DNA from: an uncultured Methanobrevibacter sp.
GTDB lineage: Archaea; Methanobacteriota; Methanobacteria; Methanobacteriales; Methanobacteriaceae
NCBI GenBank assembly: GCA_902783085.1
Contig: CACZPT010000028.1
Span: forward strand, 1-7,119
DNA length: 7,119 nucleotides
Direction: 5' to 3'
The translations under genes were made by a program, and so were the position numbers. Under the pieces are notes generated by a model. The model searched no databases and was not told the origin of the DNA. It worked only from the letters and a program-made list of their open reading frames with translations. Shown here one piece after another: positions 1-6,249 of this stretch; position 1 is the first letter of the stretch; every line of letters begins with the position of its first letter.

Positions 1-2
1 GA

Positions 3-117
<115 letters not shown>

Positions 118-144
118 TAACATTTATATATTAATTTTTCATTA

Positions 145-156
145 CATTTAAATCTT
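145..156 (-). promoter_or_regulatory. Candidate BRE/TATA box of the tRNA-Met gene
   Basis: On the minus strand AAGATTTAAATG (156-145) has a purine-rich BRE-like start followed by an ATTTAAAT TATA-like core. A start site about 25 bp downstream would fall near 124, giving a pre-tRNA leader of about 10 nt. A second AT-rich candidate at 130-122 lies too close to the mature 5' end (113) to drive it. The whole region is extremely AT-rich, so the choice is tentative. Confidence 0.4.
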
Positions 157-242
157 ATGTTTTTTTCAATGTTTTACCATATTTTTTAAATATTTTAAAA
201 TTTATTAAATTAATATTAATAAGTAAATTTATTATAAATGTT

Positions 243-250
243 TTTATAAA
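243..250 (+). promoter_or_regulatory. Candidate TATA box of the SAH-hydrolase gene
   Basis: TTTATAAA lies 43 bp before the start codon. A transcript starting about 25 bp downstream would have a leader of about 20 nt containing the Shine-Dalgarno sequence at 281. Other TATA-like octamers occur at 231-238 and 273-280; the last is too close to the gene to leave room for a leader. The rest of the 179-bp gap (114-292) is featureless AT-rich DNA with no plausible gene. Confidence 0.35.
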
Positions 251-280
251 ATTTATTATAGTATTATATTTATTTATATA

Positions 281-286
281 GGTGAT
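281..286 (+). promoter_or_regulatory. Ribosome binding site GGTGAT
   Basis: GGTGAT is an exact match to part of the archaeal anti-Shine-Dalgarno complement (AGGAGGTGATC). It sits 6 nt before the ATG at 293 and so fixes that start. Confidence 0.75.
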
Positions 287-292
287 TATTTT

Positions 293-1543
293 ATGAGTAA
301 AGTTAAGGATATGTCTTTAGCTAGTGAAGGCGTAAGAAAAATTGAATGGGTTCAAAAACATATGCCTGTTTTAGAACATATTAAGAAAGAATACGAAGAA
401 ACTCAACCTTTTAAAGGTTTAACTATCGGGTCATGTTTACATTTAGAACCTAAAACTATTAATTTAGGTTTAACTTTGATGGCTGGTGGAGCAGAAGTTG
501 CAATGACTGGTTGTAATCCACTTTCAACTCATGACGATGCAGTAGCTGGTGGTGTTGATTTAGGTTTAAATATTTATGGTTGGAGAGAACAGGACGATGA
601 AGAGTACTACCAAACTATAAACCTGGTTTTAGACCACAAACCAGATATAATCATTGATGATGGGGCAGATATGATCATGGTTCTTCACAATGAAAGAACT
701 GATGTATTAAAACACATTAAAGGAGCATGTGAAGAAACTACTACTGGAGTACATCGTTTACAATCAATGCATGCTGATGGTGCATTAAAGTTCCCGGTTG
801 TAGCAGTAAATGATGCATACACTAAATACTTATTTGATAATCGTTATGGTACTGGTCAATCAAGTTTTGATGCAATAATGGGTACAACTAATATGGTAAT
901 TGCAGGTAAAACTGTTGTAATCTGTGGATATGGCTGGTGTGGAAGAGGCCTTGCACTTAGGGCTGCAGGACTTGGAGCAGATGTTATTGTAACTGAAGTT
1001 GATCCAATTAGAGCATTAGAAGCTAGAATGGATGGCTACAGAGTAATGACCATAAGAGAAGCTGTAAAACAAGCTGATTTAATAGTTACTGTAACTGGAA
1101 ATGCAGATATTATTTGTGGGGATGATTTTAAATACATGAAAGATGGATGTATGCTTGCAAATTCCGGTCATTTCAATGTAGAGATTAACAGACCAGACCT
1201 TGAAGCAATTTCAACAGAAGTTAAAGAAGTAAGAGAAAGTATTGAAGAATTCACAACTAAGGATGGAAGAAAAATTTATTTACTTGCTGATGGTCGTTTA
1301 GTTAATTTATCTGCTGCAAGAGGCCAAGGTCACCCTGCTGAAATTATGGATATGAGTTTTGCCGTACAAGCTTTATCTGCAAAATTTATTCTTGAAAATG
1401 ATTTGCCTGTAGGAGTAACTAAAGCTCCAGACGAAATCGATTATAATGTAGCTAGTTTAAAACTAAATGCAATGGGTATTGAAATTGACTCATTAACTGA
1501 TAAACAAAAAGCTTACATGGCAAATTGGCAAGAAGGAACATAA
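293..1543 (+). CDS. ahcY: S-adenosylhomocysteine / S-inosylhomocysteine hydrolase
   Basis: This cytoplasmic NAD-dependent enzyme cleaves the thioether product of SAM-dependent methylation, releasing homocysteine. Visible landmarks are CLHLEPKT (48-55), the DDGAD segment (122-126), EETTTGVH (147-154), the catalytic Lys178 and Asp182 in VNDAYTKYLFDN, the NAD-binding GYGWCGRG (212-219), NSGHFNVEI (290-298) and ADGRLVNL (332-339). At 416 residues it is the short archaeal form, without the C-terminal Lys/Tyr tail of eukaryotic and many bacterial enzymes. The adenine-contacting Thr and Glu/Gln of classical enzymes (HxTxE/Q) are Glu52 and Lys54 here. Some methanogens use a homologue on S-inosylhomocysteine after deamination by DadD, so the inosyl substrate is a serious alternative. 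The ATG follows a good GGTGAT site. A T-rich tract follows the stop. Confidence 0.95.
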   Translation: MSKVKDMSLASEGVRKIEWVQKHMPVLEHIKKEYEETQPFKGLTIGSCLHLEPKTINLGLTLMAGGAEVAMTGCNPLSTHDDAVAGGVDLGLNIYGWREQDDEEYYQTINLVLDHKPDIIIDDGADMIMVLHNERTDVLKHIKGACEETTTGVHRLQSMHADGALKFPVVAVNDAYTKYLFDNRYGTGQSSFDAIMGTTNMVIAGKTVVICGYGWCGRGLALRAAGLGADVIVTEVDPIRALEARMDGYRVMTIREAVKQADLIVTVTGNADIICGDDFKYMKDGCMLANSGHFNVEINRPDLEAISTEVKEVRESIEEFTTKDGRKIYLLADGRLVNLSAARGQGHPAEIMDMSFAVQALSAKFILENDLPVGVTKAPDEIDYNVASLKLNAMGIEIDSLTDKQKAYMANWQEGT

Positions 1544-1566
1544 TTTCTTCTTTTTTTATTTTTTTT
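1544..1566 (+). terminator. T-rich tract, probable termination or attenuation signal after ahcY
   Basis: All but three of these 23 bases are T, including runs of seven (1551-1557) and eight (1559-1566). Archaeal RNA polymerase terminates intrinsically at runs of five or more T without needing a hairpin. The tract begins at the base after the ahcY stop and ends at the ATG of the next gene, so it may end most ahcY transcripts and limit read-through. Confidence 0.6.
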
Positions 1567-2217
1567 ATGTCTTATTTTAAATATGTTGATAATGGTAATG
1601 GTCCAACCAAATTATTTCTTGGTGGAATCCATGGCAATGAAGGTAAAACTTCAATAAAGTTTATTAAATCAATTAAAAACGAAGATTTATCTTGCGGACA
1701 ATTTTATTTTTATAATTTTGATAAAACACAATATATCTCCACATTAAAAAAAGAGTTTTATGAATCAGATTTAGGTCAAAAAATTCTAGATTTAATTAAT
1801 TATTTTCAACCGGATTTTTACACAGAACTTCATTGTTATAATTTAGATAATTATGATAAACTAATTTCATTGGAGAGATTTAAAAAAACTGGTGTTCCCC
1901 CATTAATTCCTGCAGGCAATCATGTTTTGGTATCTTCAGTTTCTCCGTTAATTAGAATGACTTATTTTTCAACAGAAACTGTTTGTAAAACATTGGAATT
2001 TCCATGTATTGAAAAACTAAAGCCTGAAATCTGTGATAAATATAACTTTAATAAAAAATTAGCTATTGAAAGATATATGGATTTACTTAAATTAATTACT
2101 AAATGTGAAACTAGAATTGATTTTGAAAATGCAATGATGCTAAAATATAAAAATCAAGTTAATCTAGCTATGAAATATGCAAGTAAAGTATTTGGTGAAG
2201 ATTTTCCACCATATTAG
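1567..2217 (+). CDS. DUF2119-like putative zinc-dependent hydrolase (M14/AstE-like fold)
   Basis: The 216-residue protein begins MSYFKYVDNG and soon reaches GGIHGNEG (19-26), the HxxE zinc motif of succinylglutamate desuccinylase, aspartoacylase and M14 carboxypeptidases (His22, Glu25). TELHCY (86-91) supplies a likely third ligand, His89, and TLEFPC (142-147) a likely catalytic Glu144. The usual substrate-binding Asn-Arg pair of M14 enzymes is not evident; the segment between the metal motifs reads YISTLKKEFYESDLG. It resembles, from memory, the uncharacterised methanogen family DUF2119. No signal peptide or membrane segment is seen. I chose the ATG at 1567 because the 14 residues gained from an upstream ATG at 1525 overlap ahcY and are mostly encoded by the T-rich tract. 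There is no clear Shine-Dalgarno sequence. Substrate unknown; a small amide or peptide is an inference. Confidence 0.85.
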   Translation: MSYFKYVDNGNGPTKLFLGGIHGNEGKTSIKFIKSIKNEDLSCGQFYFYNFDKTQYISTLKKEFYESDLGQKILDLINYFQPDFYTELHCYNLDNYDKLISLERFKKTGVPPLIPAGNHVLVSSVSPLIRMTYFSTETVCKTLEFPCIEKLKPEICDKYNFNKKLAIERYMDLLKLITKCETRIDFENAMMLKYKNQVNLAMKYASKVFGEDFPPY

Positions 2218-3197
2218 AACCATGCATCAAGGCTTCCTTGTGTTGAACTTAAATTTTTAAGTTTATCGGATGCTTTTACGACTCTATTTTCTGAAAATCC
2301 ATGTTCATAACATAAAAATTCGACAAGACCTTCCTTATCTGGAGTGTTCCATTTAATGTCATAGTCAGTATTAACATTATGGTTTAAAAATATTTCTTTA
2401 ACTTCGTTAAGATCATGGTCACTTTCTTTTTGAAGTTCACCTATTTTTTCTTTGAGTTGGCCTTTTTTAGCTAGTTTTAATGCAGTTTTTGCACCAACAC
2501 CTTTTAATCCTTTAGAAAAATCAGTTCCAATTAATATTCCCATATCAATTAACTCTTCACGGGTTATGTCTAATTCATGTAAAACATGTCTTAGTTCATA
2601 AAATTCAAGATTTCCAAGATTGGAATTAACTGCAAGGTTTCTTACAACTCTTTTTGCTCCGAATAATAAACAATCATAATCTTGTGAGGCTACCGCATAA
2701 GCATCTCCTTTTTCAACTAAATAGGCTGCTTGTGCTTCTCCTTCGCCTTTAGCTTCAATATATGGTATTCCCATTAATGTTAATAATTTTTTAGATGATT
2801 TAATAATTTCGGGAGATAATTTTGAGGATCTCATGGCATATTTTCGTGCTTTTTCAGTATCTCCTTTGGCTAATGCATCTTTGTATATTTTTTCTGCTTC
2901 ATCTCTCACTTCTCTTCTTTTAGCTTGAGTGTCACTTTTAAGTTCAGGCGCTTTACCGTCAAAGACATAGATTGGTTTAATCCCTTTTTCAACCATTGAT
3001 GAGTTTCTATATAATATTCCACTTAAATGGGAGGTAATATTCCCATGTTCATCACACAATGGTTGTCCGTCTCTTTGTCTTATTGTTGATAAAAATTGAT
3101 ATAGGGTATTAAATGCATCAATAGAAACAGCTCTTCCTTCTAAATCTTTAAAATCTATTTTTTTAGGTTCAATTATATCTTTTAGTTTAACACCCAT
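2214..3197 (-). CDS. fen: Flap endonuclease 1 (FEN-1), structure-specific 5' nuclease
   Basis: FEN-1 removes 5' flaps during Okazaki fragment maturation and long-patch base excision repair, acting with PCNA. This 327-residue protein has the usual archaeal length. Start MGVKLKDIIEP is the family signature. Likely metal ligands are Asp27 (SIDAF), Asp80 (VFDGK), Glu152 and Glu154 (GEGEAQAA), Asp173 and Asp175 (SQDYD) and Asp226 (GTDFSKG). The helix-hairpin-helix DNA-binding region is KGLKGVGAKTALKLA (229-243). The last eight residues, QGSLDAWF, form a textbook PIP box for PCNA. A GTG three codons upstream would give MFK-MGV, but that GTG is part of the AGGTG ribosome binding site, so the ATG at 3197 is chosen. 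It is the last gene of the leftward cluster, 9 bp after the DUF98 gene, and its stop overlaps the convergent DUF2119-like gene by 4 bp. Confidence 0.97.
   Translation of the reverse strand: MGVKLKDIIEPKKIDFKDLEGRAVSIDAFNTLYQFLSTIRQRDGQPLCDEHGNITSHLSGILYRNSSMVEKGIKPIYVFDGKAPELKSDTQAKRREVRDEAEKIYKDALAKGDTEKARKYAMRSSKLSPEIIKSSKKLLTLMGIPYIEAKGEGEAQAAYLVEKGDAYAVASQDYDCLLFGAKRVVRNLAVNSNLGNLEFYELRHVLHELDITREELIDMGILIGTDFSKGLKGVGAKTALKLAKKGQLKEKIGELQKESDHDLNEVKEIFLNHNVNTDYDIKWNTPDKEGLVEFLCYEHGFSENRVVKASDKLKNLSSTQGSLDAWF
2246..2263. repeat. Perfect 8-bp inverted repeat inside the 3' end of fen
   Basis: AACTTAAA (2246-2253) and TTTAAGTT (2256-2263) are exact inverted copies two bases apart, with a five-T run in the centre. 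It lies 29 bp beyond the stop of the DUF2119-like gene and inside the codons for the FEN-1 linker before the PIP box. It could help end the rightward transcript, but it is entirely A/T apart from one G-C pair per arm and may be chance. Confidence 0.35.
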
Positions 3198-3203
3198 TTT
3201 AAA

Positions 3204-3208
3204 CACCT
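3204..3208 (-). promoter_or_regulatory. Ribosome binding site AGGTG of fen
   Basis: AGGTG ends 6 nt before the ATG at 3197. Its first two bases are also the end of the TAG stop of the DUF98 gene, which suggests translational coupling. The site decides the FEN-1 start: the alternative GTG at 3206-3204 lies within it. Confidence 0.75.
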
Positions 3209-3770
3209 AAATATTTGTAAATTTACTAACTGGAAATACCTCTTTAATCCACATTAAAATTTCATTGTTATGTATGATTACATAATCTCTTGCAAGCATG
3301 TCTTCATCTGTATTAAATAATTCTTTTAATGTTTCATTTGGTTTTTCAATGTGTATATTATTAATTTCTCTTCTTGATTCGATATTATAGTTTTTTAGAA
3401 TTCTTCCAATTGGAATATCTGCTCTTACTAAATCACAGCAAATTTCATCAGTTAATCTTTTTAATGGAATATGTGATATTGCATATATTAGATTTTCATC
3501 GTCTTTATGCATTATAACTTCTCTAAAATTAATCAAATCCCCAACTTCACAATTAACTAGTTTTGCGGTTTTTTCAGTTGCATTTTCAAAATGTTGTTCA
3601 ATTGTTGATAAAGTAATTTTACCGTACAGGACATCTAAAATTGCAGTGATGGACCCGTCTGTAGTTAAAAGTATTTTTTGTGTATTTGAAAAGTTTTTAG
3701 GGTATGGATCTTCAACAGCATTTATTTTTTCAATAAGCCTTTTATTGGCTTCATTTTTATTCATTGTCAT
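3207..3770 (-). CDS. DUF98 family protein, chorismate-lyase-like (putative 4-hydroxybenzoate synthase)
   Basis: The 187-residue cytoplasmic protein matches the UbiC-like family PF01947 (DUF98/Rv2949c type) by recalled motifs: LLTTDGSITAILDVLYG (34-50), FREVIM (82-87) with a candidate active-site Arg83, YAISHIPL (96-103), DIPIGRIL (118-125), the ARDYVI stretch (160-165) and the C-terminal ILMWIKEVFP (171-180) with candidate Glu177. Characterised members convert chorismate to 4-hydroxybenzoate and pyruvate. In methanogens the product could feed the arylamine part of methanopterin; that is inference. The ATG at 3770 lies 4 bp after the stop of the aconitase-like gene, so translation is probably coupled. 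An ATG two codons later (3764) is equally possible, and neither has a strong Shine-Dalgarno sequence. Lyase activity versus another role of the fold cannot be settled from sequence. Confidence 0.8.
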   Translation of the reverse strand: MTMNKNEANKRLIEKINAVEDPYPKNFSNTQKILLTTDGSITAILDVLYGKITLSTIEQHFENATEKTAKLVNCEVGDLINFREVIMHKDDENLIYAISHIPLKRLTDEICCDLVRADIPIGRILKNYNIESRREINNIHIEKPNETLKELFNTDEDMLARDYVIIHNNEILMWIKEVFPVSKFTNI

Positions 3771-3774
3771 TTTT

Positions 3775-5031
3775 TCACATCAAATCTTTTGGATTTATAA
3801 TTGTTCCTTCAATTGCAGATGCCGCAACCACTTTTGAATTAGCAAGATAAACTGATGAGTTTGGATCACCCATTCTGCCCTTGAAATTCCTATTGGTTGT
3901 AGAAATACAAACTTCGCCTTCTGATAAAACTCCCATATGTCCACCAAGACATGGTCCACATCCAGGATTACAAATTATTGCTCCGGCATCAATAAAAGTT
4001 TCAATATATCCTAAATTCATAGCTTGTCTGTATATTTCACGAGATGCAGGCAATATTAATAATCTAACATCATTATTAATTTCTTTACCTTTTAAAATTT
4101 CATAAGCATCTTTTAAATCAGATAATCTTCCATTAGTGCATGAACCAATCAAACATTGGTCAATTGCGGTTCCTTCAACTTTGGAAATGTTTTTAACATT
4201 ATCTACATCATTTGGGCAAGCTATTTGGGGTTCCATATCACTAATATCAAAATGCATTTCTTTTTCATAAATAGCATCATCATCTGATTTGTAAATACTC
4301 AGTTCATTTTCTTTTTTAGAAGTTTTTTTACAAATATAATTTATTACTTGCTTGTTGGGTTCCATTATACCATTTTTAGCACCCATTTCAATAGCCATAT
4401 TACACATTGTTGCTCTTCCTTCAACGTCCATGTTTTCAATAGTTGAACCGCAAAATTCGGCAGTTTTATAGGTTGCTCCTGCGATTCCGACTTTTCCAAT
4501 TATATTTAATATAATGTCTTTGGGAGTTATATATGGATTTAAATCGCCTGTGATTTCCATTTTTATTGCATGCGGGACCATAAACCATGTTTTTCCTGTT
4601 GCCCAAACCATAGCTAAGTCAGTTGCACCCATTCCTGTTGAAAATGCGCCAAATGCTCCATAAGTGCATGTATGTGAATCTGCTCCGACAATTACTTTTC
4701 CGGGTTCAACTAATCCCATTTCAGGAACTACTTGATGGCAGATTCCTTCACCATGTATATAATTTTTTGAAATATTTTGTTTTTTAATGAAGTCTCTACA
4801 AACCTTTTGGAATTCTGCAGATCCTATTGTATTTGCAGGAATATTGTGATCAAAAATAATTGCTATTTTATCACTATCCCATACTTTATCAGCTACTTTT
4901 TCAAAAGTCTTAATGGCTGGGGGTGATGTTCCATCGTGAGACATTGCAAGATCCACAGGTATTTCTATGATTTCTCCGGGGGTTACTTCATGATCTGCTT
5001 TAGAAGATAATATTTTTTCAGTAATATTCAC
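3775..5031 (-). CDS. aksD: Homoaconitase / 3-isopropylmalate dehydratase large subunit
   Basis: This is the catalytic iron-sulfur subunit of a two-subunit isomerase. In coenzyme B synthesis it would dehydrate and rehydrate homocitrate and its longer homologues; in leucine synthesis, isopropylmalate. The [4Fe-4S] ligands are Cys298 (GSCTNGR), Cys358 and Cys361 (CNPGCGPC). Other landmarks are FDHNIP (60-65), GADSHTCTYGAFGAFSTGMG (116-135) and RNFKGRMGDP (381-390). At 418 residues it has the normal archaeal LeuC/HacA length. The start is GTG at 5031, preceded by AGGTAG, which overlaps the aksA stop; the gap is 5 bp. Direct linkage to aksA favours homoaconitase (AksD/HacA) over LeuC. Specificity is set largely by the small subunit, which is absent here, so the symbol is provisional. 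Confidence 0.88.
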   Translation of the reverse strand: MNITEKILSSKADHEVTPGEIIEIPVDLAMSHDGTSPPAIKTFEKVADKVWDSDKIAIIFDHNIPANTIGSAEFQKVCRDFIKKQNISKNYIHGEGICHQVVPEMGLVEPGKVIVGADSHTCTYGAFGAFSTGMGATDLAMVWATGKTWFMVPHAIKMEITGDLNPYITPKDIILNIIGKVGIAGATYKTAEFCGSTIENMDVEGRATMCNMAIEMGAKNGIMEPNKQVINYICKKTSKKENELSIYKSDDDAIYEKEMHFDISDMEPQIACPNDVDNVKNISKVEGTAIDQCLIGSCTNGRLSDLKDAYEILKGKEINNDVRLLILPASREIYRQAMNLGYIETFIDAGAIICNPGCGPCLGGHMGVLSEGEVCISTTNRNFKGRMGDPNSSVYLANSKVVAASAIEGTIINPKDLM

Positions 5032-5036
5032 ACTAT

Positions 5037-5042
5037 CTACCT
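5037..5042 (-). promoter_or_regulatory. Ribosome binding site AGGTAG before the GTG start of aksD
   Basis: The AGGT part gives 7-nt spacing to the GTG at 5031, and the TAG part is the stop codon of aksA. The next gene's ribosome binding site is thus built into the end of the previous one, supporting coupled translation and the GTG start. Confidence 0.6.
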
Positions 5043-6200
5043 TTTTGTACTTTTAACGATTTCTCTAAACACCTGATCGTTAATGTATTTTCCTTCTTCT
5101 CTGCTTTTTTTAACTCGTTTTACAATTTCAATAAGTTCATCATCACTAACTTCTAATTCACATTCGTTTAATTTTGCTCTTACTGCTCTGCATCCAGAAT
5201 GTTTTCCTAAAACGAGTTGTCTTTTTTGACCTACTAATTCAGGAATATATGGTTCATAACAAAGTGGTTCTTCTATAACTGCATCTACATGTATCCCAGA
5301 TTCGTGTCTAAATATATTATTGCCTACTACAGGCTTATTATATGGTACTTCTAATCCACTGGCTTTTGATACAATATCGGATAATTCTTTAATATACTTG
5401 GTTTTAAATCCTAAATCTTTACCATATAATATTTTTAAAGCCATAATTAGCTCTTCTAAGGATGCATTCCCTGCTCTCTCACCAATTCCATTAACTGTGG
5501 TTGAAATAGCTTTTGCTCCAGCTAAAAGGCCTGTAATTGAATTGACGACTGCTAAACCAAAGTCATTGTGACAGTGAAGTGCTATATCAATATCAATATC
5601 TTTTATAAGTTCTTTTACAAGATATTCAATACCTTGTGGACTAATAGCTCCCGTTGTATCAGCAATATGGACTCTATCCGCACCACATTCTTGAGCTTTA
5701 CTGTAAATTCTTTTTAAAAAATCAAGATCCGTTCTAGTTGCATCTTCTGCTGAAAATGCTACAAATAGTCCATGATCTTTAGCATAATCAATTGCTTTTT
5801 CAGATAAATTTATTGCATCTTGACGTCCAATATGCATTTTATGATCTAAATGGATATCGGATGTTCCAATAAATGTTATTATCCCATCTGCATCACAATC
5901 CAGAGCTGCATCAATATCTTTAGGTTTTGTTCTAGTTAGTGCAAGAATTTTAGCATTTAATCCTTCGTTTGCAATTAATTTTACAGATTCTCTTTCCCTT
6001 TCAGACACAATCGGAAAACCTGCTTCAATTTGATTTATTTTAAATTGATCAAGCTTTCTTGCTATTTCTAACTTTTCTTTGATATCAAAACATACTCCTG
6101 GGGTTTGTTCGCCATCTCTTAATGTAGTATCATAAATTGTAATGTCTTTTGGAAACTTTAATTCAGATTCTTTATTATAATGACTAATATAATATTGCAA
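5037..6200 (-). CDS. aksA: Homocitrate synthase, AksA type (2-oxoacid chain elongation for coenzyme B)
   Basis: AksA condenses acetyl-CoA with 2-oxoglutarate, and then with the C6 and C7 dicarboxylic 2-oxoacids, on the way to 2-oxosuberate, the precursor of the heptanoyl chain of coenzyme B. The DRE-TIM barrel is clear: YDTTLRDGEQTPGVCF (23-38) with Arg28 and metal ligand Asp29, LHCHNDFGLAVVNS (208-221) with His209 and His211, NGIGERAGNASLEEL (237-251) and FRHESGIHVDAV (297-308). At 387 residues it lacks the C-terminal regulatory domain typical of LeuA and CimA, which favours AksA. The following aksD-like gene agrees. The start is TTG at 6200: an in-frame TAA lies directly upstream, AAGTGA is 5 nt before, and no ATG occurs before the catalytic motif. 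Citramalate or isopropylmalate synthase is a less likely alternative. Confidence 0.9.
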   Translation of the reverse strand: MQYYISHYNKESELKFPKDITIYDTTLRDGEQTPGVCFDIKEKLEIARKLDQFKINQIEAGFPIVSERERESVKLIANEGLNAKILALTRTKPKDIDAALDCDADGIITFIGTSDIHLDHKMHIGRQDAINLSEKAIDYAKDHGLFVAFSAEDATRTDLDFLKRIYSKAQECGADRVHIADTTGAISPQGIEYLVKELIKDIDIDIALHCHNDFGLAVVNSITGLLAGAKAISTTVNGIGERAGNASLEELIMALKILYGKDLGFKTKYIKELSDIVSKASGLEVPYNKPVVGNNIFRHESGIHVDAVIEEPLCYEPYIPELVGQKRQLVLGKHSGCRAVRAKLNECELEVSDDELIEIVKRVKKSREEGKYINDQVFREIVKSTKR

Positions 6201-6211
6201 TTATCTCACTT
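6201..6211 (-). promoter_or_regulatory. Ribosome binding site and upstream stop defining the TTG start of aksA
   Basis: On the minus strand AAGTGA (6211-6206) differs by one base from AGGTGA and ends 5 nt before the TTG. An in-frame TAA (6203-6201) immediately precedes the TTG, so the protein cannot begin further upstream. Confidence 0.55.
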
Positions 6212-6213
6212 CT

Positions 6214-6227
6214 ATAATAATTATTAT
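6214..6227. repeat. 14-bp perfect AT palindrome upstream of aksA
   Basis: ATAATAATTATTAT is its own reverse complement and lies 13 bp before the aksA start, in the 49-bp gap after the CYTH gene. A related AATTATTAT copy follows at 6229-6237. It could be an operator or part of a promoter for aksA, but pure A/T palindromes arise easily in DNA of this composition. Confidence 0.3.
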
Positions 6228-6249
6228 TAATTATTATCTTTCCTTAAGA

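Noticed and set aside
1525..1566. Upstream start for the DUF2119-like gene adding 14 residues (MARRNIISSFFIFF)
   Set aside because: It overlaps the end of ahcY and the added residues are mostly encoded by the T-rich tract. The homologous region begins just after the ATG at 1567.
3198..3206. GTG start giving FEN-1 three extra residues (MFK)
   Set aside because: The GTG is part of the AGGTG ribosome binding site for the ATG at 3197, and FEN-1 proteins typically begin MGVK.
3646..3837. Plus-strand open frame of 63 codons with a hydrophobic stretch
   Set aside because: It is antisense to the start of the DUF98 gene and the end of aksD, both well supported. The hydrophobicity comes from the T-rich complement of Lys/Asn/Glu codons, and there is no ribosome binding site.
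3881..4105. Plus-strand open frame antisense to aksD
   Set aside because: It is the shadow of a conserved region that includes the iron-sulfur Cys motif, with no family resemblance of its own.
5320..5571. Plus-strand open frame antisense to aksA
   Set aside because: It lies opposite conserved barrel motifs of aksA and has no supporting signal.
5037..6200. Assignment of the synthase as isopropylmalate or citramalate synthase
   Set aside because: The C-terminal regulatory domain typical of LeuA and CimA is missing at 387 residues, and the adjacent aconitase-like gene fits the AksA pathway. Kept only as a minor alternative.
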